64,000 nt of DNA from Lachnoclostridium sp. Marseille-P6806 (GTDB taxonomy: Bacteria; Bacillota; Clostridia; Lachnospirales; Lachnospiraceae): assembly GCF_900625025.1 (NCBI RefSeq), contig NZ_LR130582.1, positions 1-64,000 on the forward strand, written 5' to 3'. The notes under the pieces were generated by a model. It was not told where the DNA came from, searched no databases, and was given only the letters and a program-made list of their open reading frames with translations. Position 1 is the first letter of the stretch. Each line of letters starts with the position of its first letter. Shown piece by piece: positions 26,052 through 33,721 of this stretch. The position numbers were made by a program, and so were the translations under genes.

Positions 26052-27932
26052 ATGAGACGACTTCTGAAATATTTGAAGGGATATGAGAAAGAGACGGTTC
26101 TTGCGCCGTCGTTCAAGATGCTGGAGGCATTCTTTGATCTTCTGGTGCCGCTGGTCATCGCGCGGATGATCGACGTCGGGCTCCCGGGACGCAGAGGCTA
26201 TCTTATAGGAGAATTTTTTCTGCTGCTGCTCCTTGCCGCGGTGGGACTTGCCTGCAGCGTCACCGCGCAATTTTTCGCGGCAAAGGTCAGCGTAGGCTTT
26301 GCGGCGCGCCTCCGGCAGGATCTCTTCGACCATGTGCAGAGCCTGTCCGGCGCGGCGCTGGACAAGCTGGGGAGCGGCACGTTAATTACGCGGATGACGA
26401 GCGATGTGAATCAGGTGCAGAACGGGCTCAATATGACGCTCCGCCTCCTGCTCCGAAGTCCGTTCATCGTATTCGGCTCGATGATCATGGCGTTTACCAT
26501 TCACGGCCGGAGCGGGCTCATTTTTGCGGCCGCCATCGCCGCGCTCAGCGTGGTGGTGTACGGCATCATGTTTGTCAGTATTCCGCTGTTTTCGCGGGCG
26601 CAGGCGGCGCTCGACCGCGTGCTCGGCGCGGCGCGCGAAAACCTGACCGGCGTGCGGGTGATCCGCGCGTTCTGCCGGGAGGAGGATGAGATTCGGGCTT
26701 TTGACGCGAAGAACGAGGCGCTGACCCGGATGAATCTGCTTGTGGGGCGCCTATCGGCGCTGATGAATCCTGTCACCTATGTGATGGTCAACGCGGCCGC
26801 CGTGGTGCTGATCCGGACCGGGGCCGTCGAGGTGAACAGCGGCGGCATGGGGCAGGGAGAGCTGGTTGCGCTCTATAACTACATGGCGCAGATGATCGTG
26901 GAGCTCATCAAGCTCGCCTCTCTCATCATCACCATCAACCGGGCCATCGCCTGCGCCGGACGGGTCTCGTCGGTGCTGGCGGCGGAGCCGGGAATGGAAT
27001 TTCCGGCCTCGGAATTTTCATCCGGAGAATTTTCACCCGGAGAATTTTCGACCGGAGAATTTTCATCCGCGGAATTTCCTAGCACGGAAATTCGGTCCGC
27101 AGAGGTTCTTCCCGCGGGAGAGGCGGCTGAGGCGGCGGAGGGGGCGGCATCTCCGGCAGCCCGCACGTCCGGAGTGGAAGAACCGGCGGTCCGTTTCCGG
27201 AACGTCACGTTTTCCTATCAGGGGGCCGGCGCCCCGGCGCTCACGGATATCAGCTTTGAGGCAGGGCGCGGGGAGACCGTAGGCATCATCGGCGGAACCG
27301 GGAGCGGCAAGTCCACGCTGGTGCAGCTCATTCCCCGCTTCTATGATGTGACGGAGGGAGCGGTCGAGCTGGGCGGAAAAGATGTCCGCCGCTGCGGAAA
27401 GAAAGAGCTCCGCTCGCGCATCGGTCTTGTCCCGCAGAAAGCCGTTCTCTTTAAGGGAAGCATCCGTGAAAACCTGCGCTGGGCGGATCCGGACGCCCCG
27501 GACAGCGCGCTCCGGTCGGCGCTTAAGACGGCGCAGGCGCTGGATTTTGTGGAGAGCCGGGAGGGAGGGCTGGACAGTCTCATCGAGCAGAGCGGACGGA
27601 ATCTTTCCGGAGGGCAGAGGCAGAGACTTACGATTGCCCGGGCCCTCGTCGGGCAGCCGGACATCCTGATTTTGGACGACAGCGCGAGCGCTCTGGACTA
27701 TGCCACTGATGCGCGTCTCCGGCAGGCTCTGAAAGAGCTCCCCGGAGAGATGACGGTGTTTCTTGTCTCGCAGAGAACGGCCTCGCTCCGCGGCGCGGAT
27801 CAGATTCTTGTTCTGGACGACGGGCGGCTCACGGGACGAGGAACGCATGAGGAGCTGATGCAGAGCTGCCCGGTCTATCAGGAGATTCATTATTCACAGT
27901 TTCCGGAGGAGCGTCCGGAGTCCGGAATATAA
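26052..27932 (+). CDS. Heterodimeric ABC exporter, subunit with degenerate ATPase site
   Basis: This 626-residue protein has an N-terminal six-helix membrane domain and a C-terminal ATPase domain (Walker A GGTGSGKST, signature NLSGGQRQR). Walker B ends in LILDDSASALD, with Asp instead of the catalytic Glu, and the H-loop reads VSQRTAS, with Gln instead of His. These changes mark the degenerate partner of a heterodimeric exporter; the next gene supplies the intact site. A pentapeptide repeat (residues about 316-350) lies between the two domains. The start and ribosome binding site directly follow a copy of the hairpin repeat. The substrate is unknown (drug, lipid or peptide). Confidence 0.9.
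   Translation: MRRLLKYLKGYEKETVLAPSFKMLEAFFDLLVPLVIARMIDVGLPGRRGYLIGEFFLLLLLAAVGLACSVTAQFFAAKVSVGFAARLRQDLFDHVQSLSGAALDKLGSGTLITRMTSDVNQVQNGLNMTLRLLLRSPFIVFGSMIMAFTIHGRSGLIFAAAIAALSVVVYGIMFVSIPLFSRAQAALDRVLGAARENLTGVRVIRAFCREEDEIRAFDAKNEALTRMNLLVGRLSALMNPVTYVMVNAAAVVLIRTGAVEVNSGGMGQGELVALYNYMAQMIVELIKLASLIITINRAIACAGRVSSVLAAEPGMEFPASEFSSGEFSPGEFSTGEFSSAEFPSTEIRSAEVLPAGEAAEAAEGAASPAARTSGVEEPAVRFRNVTFSYQGAGAPALTDISFEAGRGETVGIIGGTGSGKSTLVQLIPRFYDVTEGAVELGGKDVRRCGKKELRSRIGLVPQKAVLFKGSIRENLRWADPDAPDSALRSALKTAQALDFVESREGGLDSLIEQSGRNLSGGQRQRLTIARALVGQPDILILDDSASALDYATDARLRQALKELPGEMTVFLVSQRTASLRGADQILVLDDGRLTGRGTHEELMQSCPVYQEIHYSQFPEERPESGI
26997..27101 (+). repeat. In-frame 15-bp tandem repeat in the ABC linker
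   Basis: Seven 15-bp units begin with GAATTT or GAAATT, starting at 26997, 27012, 27027, 27042, 27057, 27072 and 27087. The three central units are nearly identical, and the outer ones have diverged. They encode a pentapeptide repeat E-F-S-x-G/A in the linker between the membrane and ATPase domains. The unit length keeps the frame if the number of copies changes. Confidence 0.85.
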
Positions 27933-27948
27933 CGGGGAGCGGAAGAAC

Positions 27949-29727
27949 ATGGCGGACAAAGCGATGAAAGAGGAAAAGAAAGCGGCGCTCCTGAACCGGG
28001 AGAGTGCGGAAACCTTTCGGAAAGTGCTGCGCTTCATAGGACATTATCGGATTCTGCTTGTGCTCAGTATTCTGCTGGCGGCGGTGTCCGTGCTGCTCCA
28101 GCTCTATGTGCCGATTCTGTTCGGCGAGGCGATCGACGGCATCGCCGCGGCGCACAGGGTAGACTTTGCCGCTGTGGGGCGCGCGCTTTCCCGCATACTG
28201 GTTCTGGTGGTCCTGTGCGGGCTTGCAAACTGGATCATGAATCAGATCAACAACAGCCTGACCTACCGGGTTGTCCGGGATATCCGCGCCAGAGCGATCC
28301 GGCAGCTCCAGCGTCTTCCTCTGTCGTATCTCGACCGGCACAGCACGGGGGATGTCGTGAGCCGCGTGATCGCGGATGTGGATCAGCTCTCCGACGGGCT
28401 GCTCCTTGGCTTTACGCAGCTTTTCACCGGGGGAATCACGATTCTCGGCACCATTGTGTTCATGCTCGGGAAAAGCCCCCTGATCACGCTGCTGGTGCTC
28501 GTGATGACGCCGGTGAGCTTTCAGGTCGCCGGCTTTATCGCGAAGCGCTCCTTTACCATGTTCCGCAGGCAAAGCGAGACGCGGGGTGAGCAGACGGCGC
28601 TGATCGAGGAGGTGATCGGCAATGAGAAGCTCGTGCAGGCCTTTGGCTGTGAGGAGAGGTTCTCGGCCCGCTTTGCGAGGCTGAACGAGGAGCTGTCGGA
28701 GTGCAGCCTGCGGGCGATTTTTTACAGCAGCCTCACGAATCCTTGCACCCGTGCGGTCAATAACGTGATCTATGCGATGGTGGCCATTGCCGGCTGCTTT
28801 CTCATTCTGGCGGGTCACCTTACGGTCGGCGGGCTGTCGGTGCTGCTCAGCTATGCCAATCAGTACATGAAGCCGTTCAATGATATCAGCGCCGTCGTCA
28901 CGGAGCTCCAGAATGCGATGGCCTGCGCGGCGCGGGTGTTTGAGCTGATTGAGGCGGAGCCCGAGACGGCCTCTCCCCGGACGGCGCTGCCCCCGGTGTC
29001 GGGCGAGGTGGAGCTGTCGGAGGCGGCGTTTTCGTATGATAAGACAAGGCCCTTTATCGAGGACCTCACGCTGCGCGCCGCGCCGGGAACCCGGGTCGCC
29101 ATTGTCGGTCCCACGGGCTGCGGGAAGACGACGCTCATCAATCTGCTGATGCGCTTCTATGACACGGACAGCGGAGAGATTCGCGTCGACGGTCATGAGA
29201 TCCGGAGCGTCTCCCGGGCGTCGCTCCGCCGGAGCTTCGGCATGGTGCTGCAGGACAGCTGGCTGCGGAGCGGCACGGTGAGGGAAAACATTGCGTTCGG
29301 GAAGCCGGAGGCCACGGAGGAGGAGATTATCGCCGCGGCAAAAGAGGCGCACAGCTGGAGCTTCATCCGGCGCATGCCGGAGGGACTGAACACGGTGATC
29401 GGCGAGGACAGCCTGAGTCAGGGGCAGAAGCAGCTCCTGTGCATCACCCGCGTTATGCTCTGTCTGCCGCCGATGCTGATTCTCGACGAGGCGACCTCGA
29501 GCATTGACACTCGGACGGAGCTTTTTATCCAGTCGGCCTTTAACAAGCTGATGGAGGGGCGGACGTGCTTTGTCGTGGCGCACCGTCTGTCGACGATACG
29601 GAACGCGGACCTGATTCTGGTTATGCGGGACGGGAAAATCATCGAGAGAGGGACACATGAGAGCCTGATGGCGGACGGCGGCTTCTACCGGGAGCTCTAT
29701 AACTCCCAGTTCGTCCGGACGGGCTGA
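27949..29727 (+). CDS. Heterodimeric ABC exporter, subunit with intact ATPase site
   Basis: This 592-residue ABC protein has a six-helix membrane domain and an ATPase domain with Walker A GPTGCGKTT, signature SLSQGQKQL, Walker B LILDEATSSIDT (catalytic Glu present) and H-loop VVAHRLST. It pairs with the preceding subunit, whose site is degenerate. The ATG follows the previous stop by 16 bp, with GGAGC before it. It ends tail to tail with the metal permease gene, and the two overlap by 31 bp. Confidence 0.92.
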   Translation: MADKAMKEEKKAALLNRESAETFRKVLRFIGHYRILLVLSILLAAVSVLLQLYVPILFGEAIDGIAAAHRVDFAAVGRALSRILVLVVLCGLANWIMNQINNSLTYRVVRDIRARAIRQLQRLPLSYLDRHSTGDVVSRVIADVDQLSDGLLLGFTQLFTGGITILGTIVFMLGKSPLITLLVLVMTPVSFQVAGFIAKRSFTMFRRQSETRGEQTALIEEVIGNEKLVQAFGCEERFSARFARLNEELSECSLRAIFYSSLTNPCTRAVNNVIYAMVAIAGCFLILAGHLTVGGLSVLLSYANQYMKPFNDISAVVTELQNAMACAARVFELIEAEPETASPRTALPPVSGEVELSEAAFSYDKTRPFIEDLTLRAAPGTRVAIVGPTGCGKTTLINLLMRFYDTDSGEIRVDGHEIRSVSRASLRRSFGMVLQDSWLRSGTVRENIAFGKPEATEEEIIAAAKEAHSWSFIRRMPEGLNTVIGEDSLSQGQKQLLCITRVMLCLPPMLILDEATSSIDTRTELFIQSAFNKLMEGRTCFVVAHRLSTIRNADLILVMRDGKIIERGTHESLMADGGFYRELYNSQFVRTG

Positions 29728-30635
29728 TTGCCCTCCGGGTCAGGAGACGGGATCAGAAGACGGAGCGGGGAGCGCTGGAAGCGCAGGCGGAGGGTATGCA
29801 GGACCGTGCGGAGGAGCCCCTGCCGGCGAAAGAGCATGAGGACGAGGAGAAGAGCCAGTCCCGAGACGCTGCACATGCCCGAAACCGATACGTTCCACAG
29901 CATGCCGCCGGCGTAGCCTGCCCCCGCGTTGATGCTGCTGAAAACGGCAGTGAGGAGGAGTGCCGCAGAAAGACGCTTTGTGACCATGCAGGCACAGGCG
30001 GCCGGGGCGGCGAACATGGATATGACAAGGATGGAGCCCACACTGTCAAAGGCGAGCACGCAGGTGAGCGCGGTGAGGAGCATCAGCACGCCGTGAAGCG
30101 GGCCGGTCCGTATGCCCGTGAGCTTTGCAAATTCCGGGTCAAAGGTGCTGATCTTCAGAGGGCGGTAGGCGGACAGGATAAAGCCGAGGTTGACGGCGAG
30201 CATGAGAAGCATGCGCAGCATGGCCCGCGGGATGCCGAATACCCGGATAAACGGGGCAAAGAGCGGATTGCCCATGAGAACCATATCCACATCGAGATGC
30301 GCGTTCCGGAAGTATTTTGTGATGATAATGACGGCGAGTGAGAAAAACAGGGGGAATACGACGCCCAGCGCATCGCCCGGGGCGACGAGCCCGCTCTTTT
30401 CGAGCAGCTCGACAAGGGCGACGGTGAGAATGCCGAACAGCGCCGCGCCGAGCACAAGGGCAGGACTATCCAGCGTCCCCGCGAGCATGAAAGCGAGGAC
30501 GATCCCGAGAAGAATCGAATGTGACAGCGCGTCCGCGATCATCGAGGCGCGGCGCAGGACGAGAAAAGGGCCGAGCACGCCGCAGGCCAGCGCGGTGGCA
30601 ATCAATGTCCAGAGAACTGAGAGCAAAGTAATCAC
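29697..30635 (-). CDS. Metal ABC transporter permease, second subunit
   Basis: This 312-residue permease is of the ZnuB/TroCD/MntB family for Zn2+, Mn2+ or Fe2+ import. It has eight or nine hydrophobic segments and family motifs such as RRASMIADALSHSILLGIV and FDPEFAKLTGI. The C-terminus has a basic tail of about 50 residues. The start is GTG at 30635, and the preceding GGCAGG belongs to the end of a repeat copy. It is the last gene of a four-gene importer operon reading leftward from 33473. Its 3' end overlaps the convergent ABC exporter gene. Confidence 0.88.
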   Translation of the reverse strand: MITLLSVLWTLIATALACGVLGPFLVLRRASMIADALSHSILLGIVLAFMLAGTLDSPALVLGAALFGILTVALVELLEKSGLVAPGDALGVVFPLFFSLAVIIITKYFRNAHLDVDMVLMGNPLFAPFIRVFGIPRAMLRMLLMLAVNLGFILSAYRPLKISTFDPEFAKLTGIRTGPLHGVLMLLTALTCVLAFDSVGSILVISMFAAPAACACMVTKRLSAALLLTAVFSSINAGAGYAGGMLWNVSVSGMCSVSGLALLLVLMLFRRQGLLRTVLHTLRLRFQRSPLRLLIPSPDPEGNQPVRTNWEL

Positions 30636-30773
30636 CCTGCCGAAGCACTTTGTGCGAGGCGCGCGCCGCAGGCGTTTTCGGCGTCTGCGGCTGCGATCAA
30701 AGGCAATTTGGGCTTCGGCACAAATTGCTGTACAAAAAATCAGCGCATCGGCGTGATTTTTTGCACGATCTCC
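30636..30773 (-). repeat. Hairpin repeat between two metal permease genes
   Basis: This minus-strand copy of the intergenic repeat has the same order of modules as the trpS copy. An AAAAAATCA/TGATTTTTT hairpin comes first, then a hairpin with arms GCAATTTG/CAAATTGC and the loop TGCCGAAGCC, then GATCGCAGCCGC, and the terminal CGCCTCGCACAAAGTGCTTCGGCAGGG. The second hairpin keeps its loop while both arms differ from the trpS copy, which is compensatory change. The first module encodes the last residues and stop of the upstream permease, and the last module sits at the GTG start of the downstream one. Confidence 0.8.
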
Positions 30774-31636
30774 TTTTTGTTCAGATAACGCCGCAGCAGA
30801 CCGCAGCGTCCGAGCAGCATGGACAGGACGGTGACCGTCCCCATGCAGAGAATGATCATTGGTCCGGTGGAAATTCCGCTGACGGCAGTGCTGATGAGAG
30901 TTCCGGCAAAGGAGCTGAGGCCGCTGACGAAGCCTGCGATCCGGAGCACGCTCTTCAGCTTTCTGGAGTGCTGCCCGGCGCAGATGCAGGGGATGATCAG
31001 CAGTGAGGAAATGAGGACGGCCCCCACACTTTTCAGTCCCAGCGCGATGAAAGTAATCATCAGGATCAGCAGCACGGCATCGACCGCAGCCGTCCGGATC
31101 CCGATGGAGGCGGCAAAGCCGCGGTCAAAGATGCTGGCGGAAACCTCCTTGAAAAAGAGCCGCAAAAGTATGCCGGCGAGCGCCGAGGCCGCGGTGATGG
31201 TAAGGACGTCCTCTTTCATCAAAAAGGCGGCGGAGCCGAACAAATAGCTGCGAAGTCCCGCCTGTGTCGCCATGGCATAGGCGGGATGCCCCTGAATGTA
31301 GCTTTTCAGAACCATACCGAGCCCGAAGAAGCCGGTCAGAACGATGGCAAGTGCTGCATCCGGCTCCACCGGGGTAAAGCGGGCGATCAGCTGAATGACC
31401 GCATAGGCCGCGGCGCCGGCAAGCACCGCGCCGGCCATCAGAATAAGGGGGCTTCGCGTATGAAACAGCATGAAGAGCGCCACGATGCCGGCATAGCTTG
31501 CATGTCCTATGGCATCGCCGACAAGCCCCTGTCCCCGGAACACGCTGAAGCATCCGATTAGAGAGGCTGTGACGGCGAGTATGGTCGTTCCGAGGGCGAC
31601 GACCCAGAAATCATAAGACAGAAGAAGATTCAACAT
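30740..31636 (-). CDS. Metal ABC transporter permease, first subunit
   Basis: This 298-residue permease has the same fold and family as the gene after it, so the importer has two different permease subunits, as in Mn/Zn/Fe systems of the TroCD or MtsBC kind. It shows several hydrophobic segments and the typical FRGQGLVGDAIGHASYAGIV near the N-terminus. The last residues (IVQKITPMR) are encoded by the start of a repeat copy, so the element has become part of the gene. It starts 15 bp after the ATPase gene. Confidence 0.88.
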   Translation of the reverse strand: MLNLLLSYDFWVVALGTTILAVTASLIGCFSVFRGQGLVGDAIGHASYAGIVALFMLFHTRSPLILMAGAVLAGAAAYAVIQLIARFTPVEPDAALAIVLTGFFGLGMVLKSYIQGHPAYAMATQAGLRSYLFGSAAFLMKEDVLTITAASALAGILLRLFFKEVSASIFDRGFAASIGIRTAAVDAVLLILMITFIALGLKSVGAVLISSLLIIPCICAGQHSRKLKSVLRIAGFVSGLSSFAGTLISTAVSGISTGPMIILCMGTVTVLSMLLGRCGLLRRYLNKKEIVQKITPMR

Positions 31637-31651
31637 AATAATCGCCTTTCC

Positions 31652-32467
31652 TTAAGGCCCTTTTTCTTCATAGGTCAGGGCGATATTTTCCTCCGTAAAG
31701 CAGCGGGCGGTCGGCCCCTGCGCGATGATGCGCCGGTTGATGAGGAGAACATGGTCAAAATAGCCGGGTACGGTGTGGAGATCGTGGTGAACGCAGAGTA
31801 TGGTTCTGCCCTCCGCCTGCAGCTCCCGGATTCGGCTCATGATGATGCGTTCGCTCCGATGATCCACACCGGCAAGCGGCTCGTCCATGATGAGGAGCTC
31901 CGCATCCTGACAGAGCGCACGGGCGATGAAAATGCGCTGCTTTTGTCCGCCGGAAAGCTGCGCGATCTGCCGGTCCCGCAGATCGGCGATCTCCATTTCC
32001 TCAAGCGCCTGCTCCGCCCGTTCTCTGTCGGCCGCGCCGGGTCTGCGGAACCAGCCGAGCCGGGCATAGCGCCCCATCAGAACCACCTCTCCGGCGGTGA
32101 TCGGGAAATTCCAGCGCACGGCCGCGGTTTGAGGGACATAGGCAATCCGGCGGCGGACTCTCTCCAGAGGCTCCCCGAACAGCGTGACCTGTCCCTCAAA
32201 GGGGCGGATAAAGCGCAGAATCGCCTTGATCAGCGTTGACTTGCCCGCGCCGTTGGGGCCAATGACGGCGGTCAGAGTTCGCGGTGCGACATCGGCGGTG
32301 ACACCGCGGAAAACCAGTGTATCGCCGTAGGCGACGCCGAGCTTTTCCACATGGATTACCGGCCCGGCGGAATGTCGGATATCTTTTTCGCGGATGGAGA
32401 GCTTCGCGCTGCGGGATATATTGTGTTTTGCGTGGCGGCTTGCATTATGCTCTGTATTATGGTTCAT
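31652..32467 (-). CDS. Metal ABC transporter ATP-binding protein
   Basis: This 271-residue ATPase powers the metal importer. It has Walker A GPNGAGKST, the signature QLSGGQKQR, Walker B LLIMDEP and the switch His in VHHDLHTV. The start at 32467 overlaps the end of the binding-protein gene by 11 bp, so translation is coupled; the frame is open further upstream, but that part is out-of-frame binding-protein sequence. The first about 35 residues form a His/Asn/Ser-rich stretch (MNHNTEHNASRHAKHN) that ATPases of this type lack and that could bind metal. Confidence 0.9.
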   Translation of the reverse strand: MNHNTEHNASRHAKHNISRSAKLSIREKDIRHSAGPVIHVEKLGVAYGDTLVFRGVTADVAPRTLTAVIGPNGAGKSTLIKAILRFIRPFEGQVTLFGEPLERVRRRIAYVPQTAAVRWNFPITAGEVVLMGRYARLGWFRRPGAADRERAEQALEEMEIADLRDRQIAQLSGGQKQRIFIARALCQDAELLIMDEPLAGVDHRSERIIMSRIRELQAEGRTILCVHHDLHTVPGYFDHVLLINRRIIAQGPTARCFTEENIALTYEEKGP

Positions 32468-33473
32468 AGCTGAGATTTTCGGCGATGAGATCGACATTGT
32501 GCCGGTACATGGTGATATAGCTGTCGCCGTCCTGTCCGGCGGGGGCGAGAGAGTCGCTGAAAAGCTCCCGCCCCTCGCCGCGGACGACCGTGACGGAGAA
32601 GCCTCTGGATGCGCAGGATTCGCGGAGCTTTTCCATCCGCGCGGGATCGGTGGTCGATTCGGCGAAGATTGCGCGGATCCGATGCTCCACGATGTATTCC
32701 GCGGTTTCCGCCATCTCCCGGTTGGACAGCTCGGCATCCGTGCTCACGCCCTGCGGCGCGCGGACCTCCATGCCGTAGCGGCGGGAGAAATAGTTGAACG
32801 CGTCATGCGGTGTGACAAGGATGCGGCTCTCCTCCGGGATGCCCGCCAGACGACTGCGGATGTAGCTGTCCAGTTCGTCCAGCTCGGCGTGATAGTCTGC
32901 GCAGTTTGTCCGGATCGCGGCGCTGTGCTCAGGGAGCTTTTCTGCAAGAGCGTCCGCGGCGGCAGAGACGGCTTTCTTATAGAGATCAATGTCGAACCAG
33001 AAATGGGGGTCGATGATCCGGATGCCGTCTTCCTCCATGCTTCCGACCTCGCTCTCCGCGAAGCCCGCGGAGACGGCGACGCCGCCCTCGGCCTCAAGAA
33101 GCTCGATCATTTTTCCCTCAAAATGGAGGCCGTGATAGAGAATGAGCTCCGCGTCCCCGAGTTTCCGGATATCCTCGGGTTTGGGTTCGTAGGTATGCGG
33201 GTCTTCCCCGGCGGGGATGATCAGCGTGACGTCGGTGCAGTCCGGAGCGAGCACGGACACTATGTCCTGCAGAAAAGAGGTCGTCACCGTGACGCGGAGC
33301 GGAGCGCTTTCACCGGGCATTTCTGTCGGAGCGGATGACGCAGCGTCCTGTTCCCCGCTGCCGGACATCGCCTCCGGGGAGAGCGTGTTTTCTGCGGATG
33401 CGGTGAGAGAAGAGACTGCGCCGCAGCCGGTAAGCAGCGCGCAGCAGGTCAGCAGAGCAAGCGGTTTTTTCAA
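32457..33473 (-). CDS. Metal-binding lipoprotein (TroA/ZnuA family)
   Basis: This 338-residue lipoprotein captures Zn2+ or Mn2+ outside the cell for the importer. It has a signal with lipobox LLTGC (Cys17), then a Ser/Glu-rich linker. The expected ligands are visible: His in AGEDPHTYEP, His in DPHFWFD, His in VTPHDAFNYF, and an acidic residue near SDSLAP. A His at the third position fits TroA/ZnuA better than the PsaA type, which has Glu. The first gene of a four-gene operon, it has a consensus promoter and a DtxR-type operator upstream. Confidence 0.9.
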   Translation of the reverse strand: MKKPLALLTCCALLTGCGAVSSLTASAENTLSPEAMSGSGEQDAASSAPTEMPGESAPLRVTVTTSFLQDIVSVLAPDCTDVTLIIPAGEDPHTYEPKPEDIRKLGDAELILYHGLHFEGKMIELLEAEGGVAVSAGFAESEVGSMEEDGIRIIDPHFWFDIDLYKKAVSAAADALAEKLPEHSAAIRTNCADYHAELDELDSYIRSRLAGIPEESRILVTPHDAFNYFSRRYGMEVRAPQGVSTDAELSNREMAETAEYIVEHRIRAIFAESTTDPARMEKLRESCASRGFSVTVVRGEGRELFSDSLAPAGQDGDSYITMYRHNVDLIAENLSYEP

Positions 33474-33574
33474 AAAATAACCCTCGATTTCTGAATTTTA
33501 TCAGTGGTTGAATATCTGTATGTTGTCTGGTTGGCGCAGCTTTTGGGTCATACGCAGGTATGTAAGACTGCAAG

Positions 33575-33592
33575 TTAGTTATAGCTAACTAA
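33575..33592 (-). promoter_or_regulatory. DtxR/MntR-type operator
   Basis: The inverted repeat TTAGTTA-TAGC-TAACTAA lies one base from the -10 element, where it would cover the transcription start. It resembles DtxR-family boxes (TTAGGTTAGCCTAACCTAA type). Binding of a metal-loaded repressor would shut off the importer when metal is plentiful. No DtxR-family gene lies in the window. Confidence 0.65.
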
Positions 33593-33593
33593 A

Positions 33594-33621
33594 ATTATAG
33601 ACAAAATTGTTCTCCTGTCAA
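33594..33621 (-). promoter_or_regulatory. Promoter of the metal importer operon
   Basis: On the minus strand TTGACA (33616-33621) and TATAAT (33594-33599) are separated by 16 bp, a consensus vegetative promoter. The operator-like palindrome starts right after the -10. The leader to the ATG at 33473 is about 115 nt. Confidence 0.8.
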
Positions 33622-33639
33622 TGGGGATGACGGATTCTG

Positions 33640-33668
33640 TTGCGGAAACGAAAAAAATAGCGGATAAT
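33640..33668 (+). promoter_or_regulatory. Promoter for the CorC-like gene
   Basis: TTGCGG (33640-33645) and GATAAT (33663-33668) are 17 bp apart on the plus strand, about 55 nt before the TTG start of the CorC-like gene. Confidence 0.5.
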
Positions 33669-33721
33669 TTTAGAAAACAGAGCCGGAAACAGCCAGCTGA
33701 ATCAAGGAGAGTGATCTGATT

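Noticed and set aside
27829-29658. Long antisense frame (609 codons) opposite the ABC exporter
   Set aside because: Composition is that of a shadow frame (Arg, His, Gln, Pro) and the plus strand encodes a full ABC exporter with all motifs.
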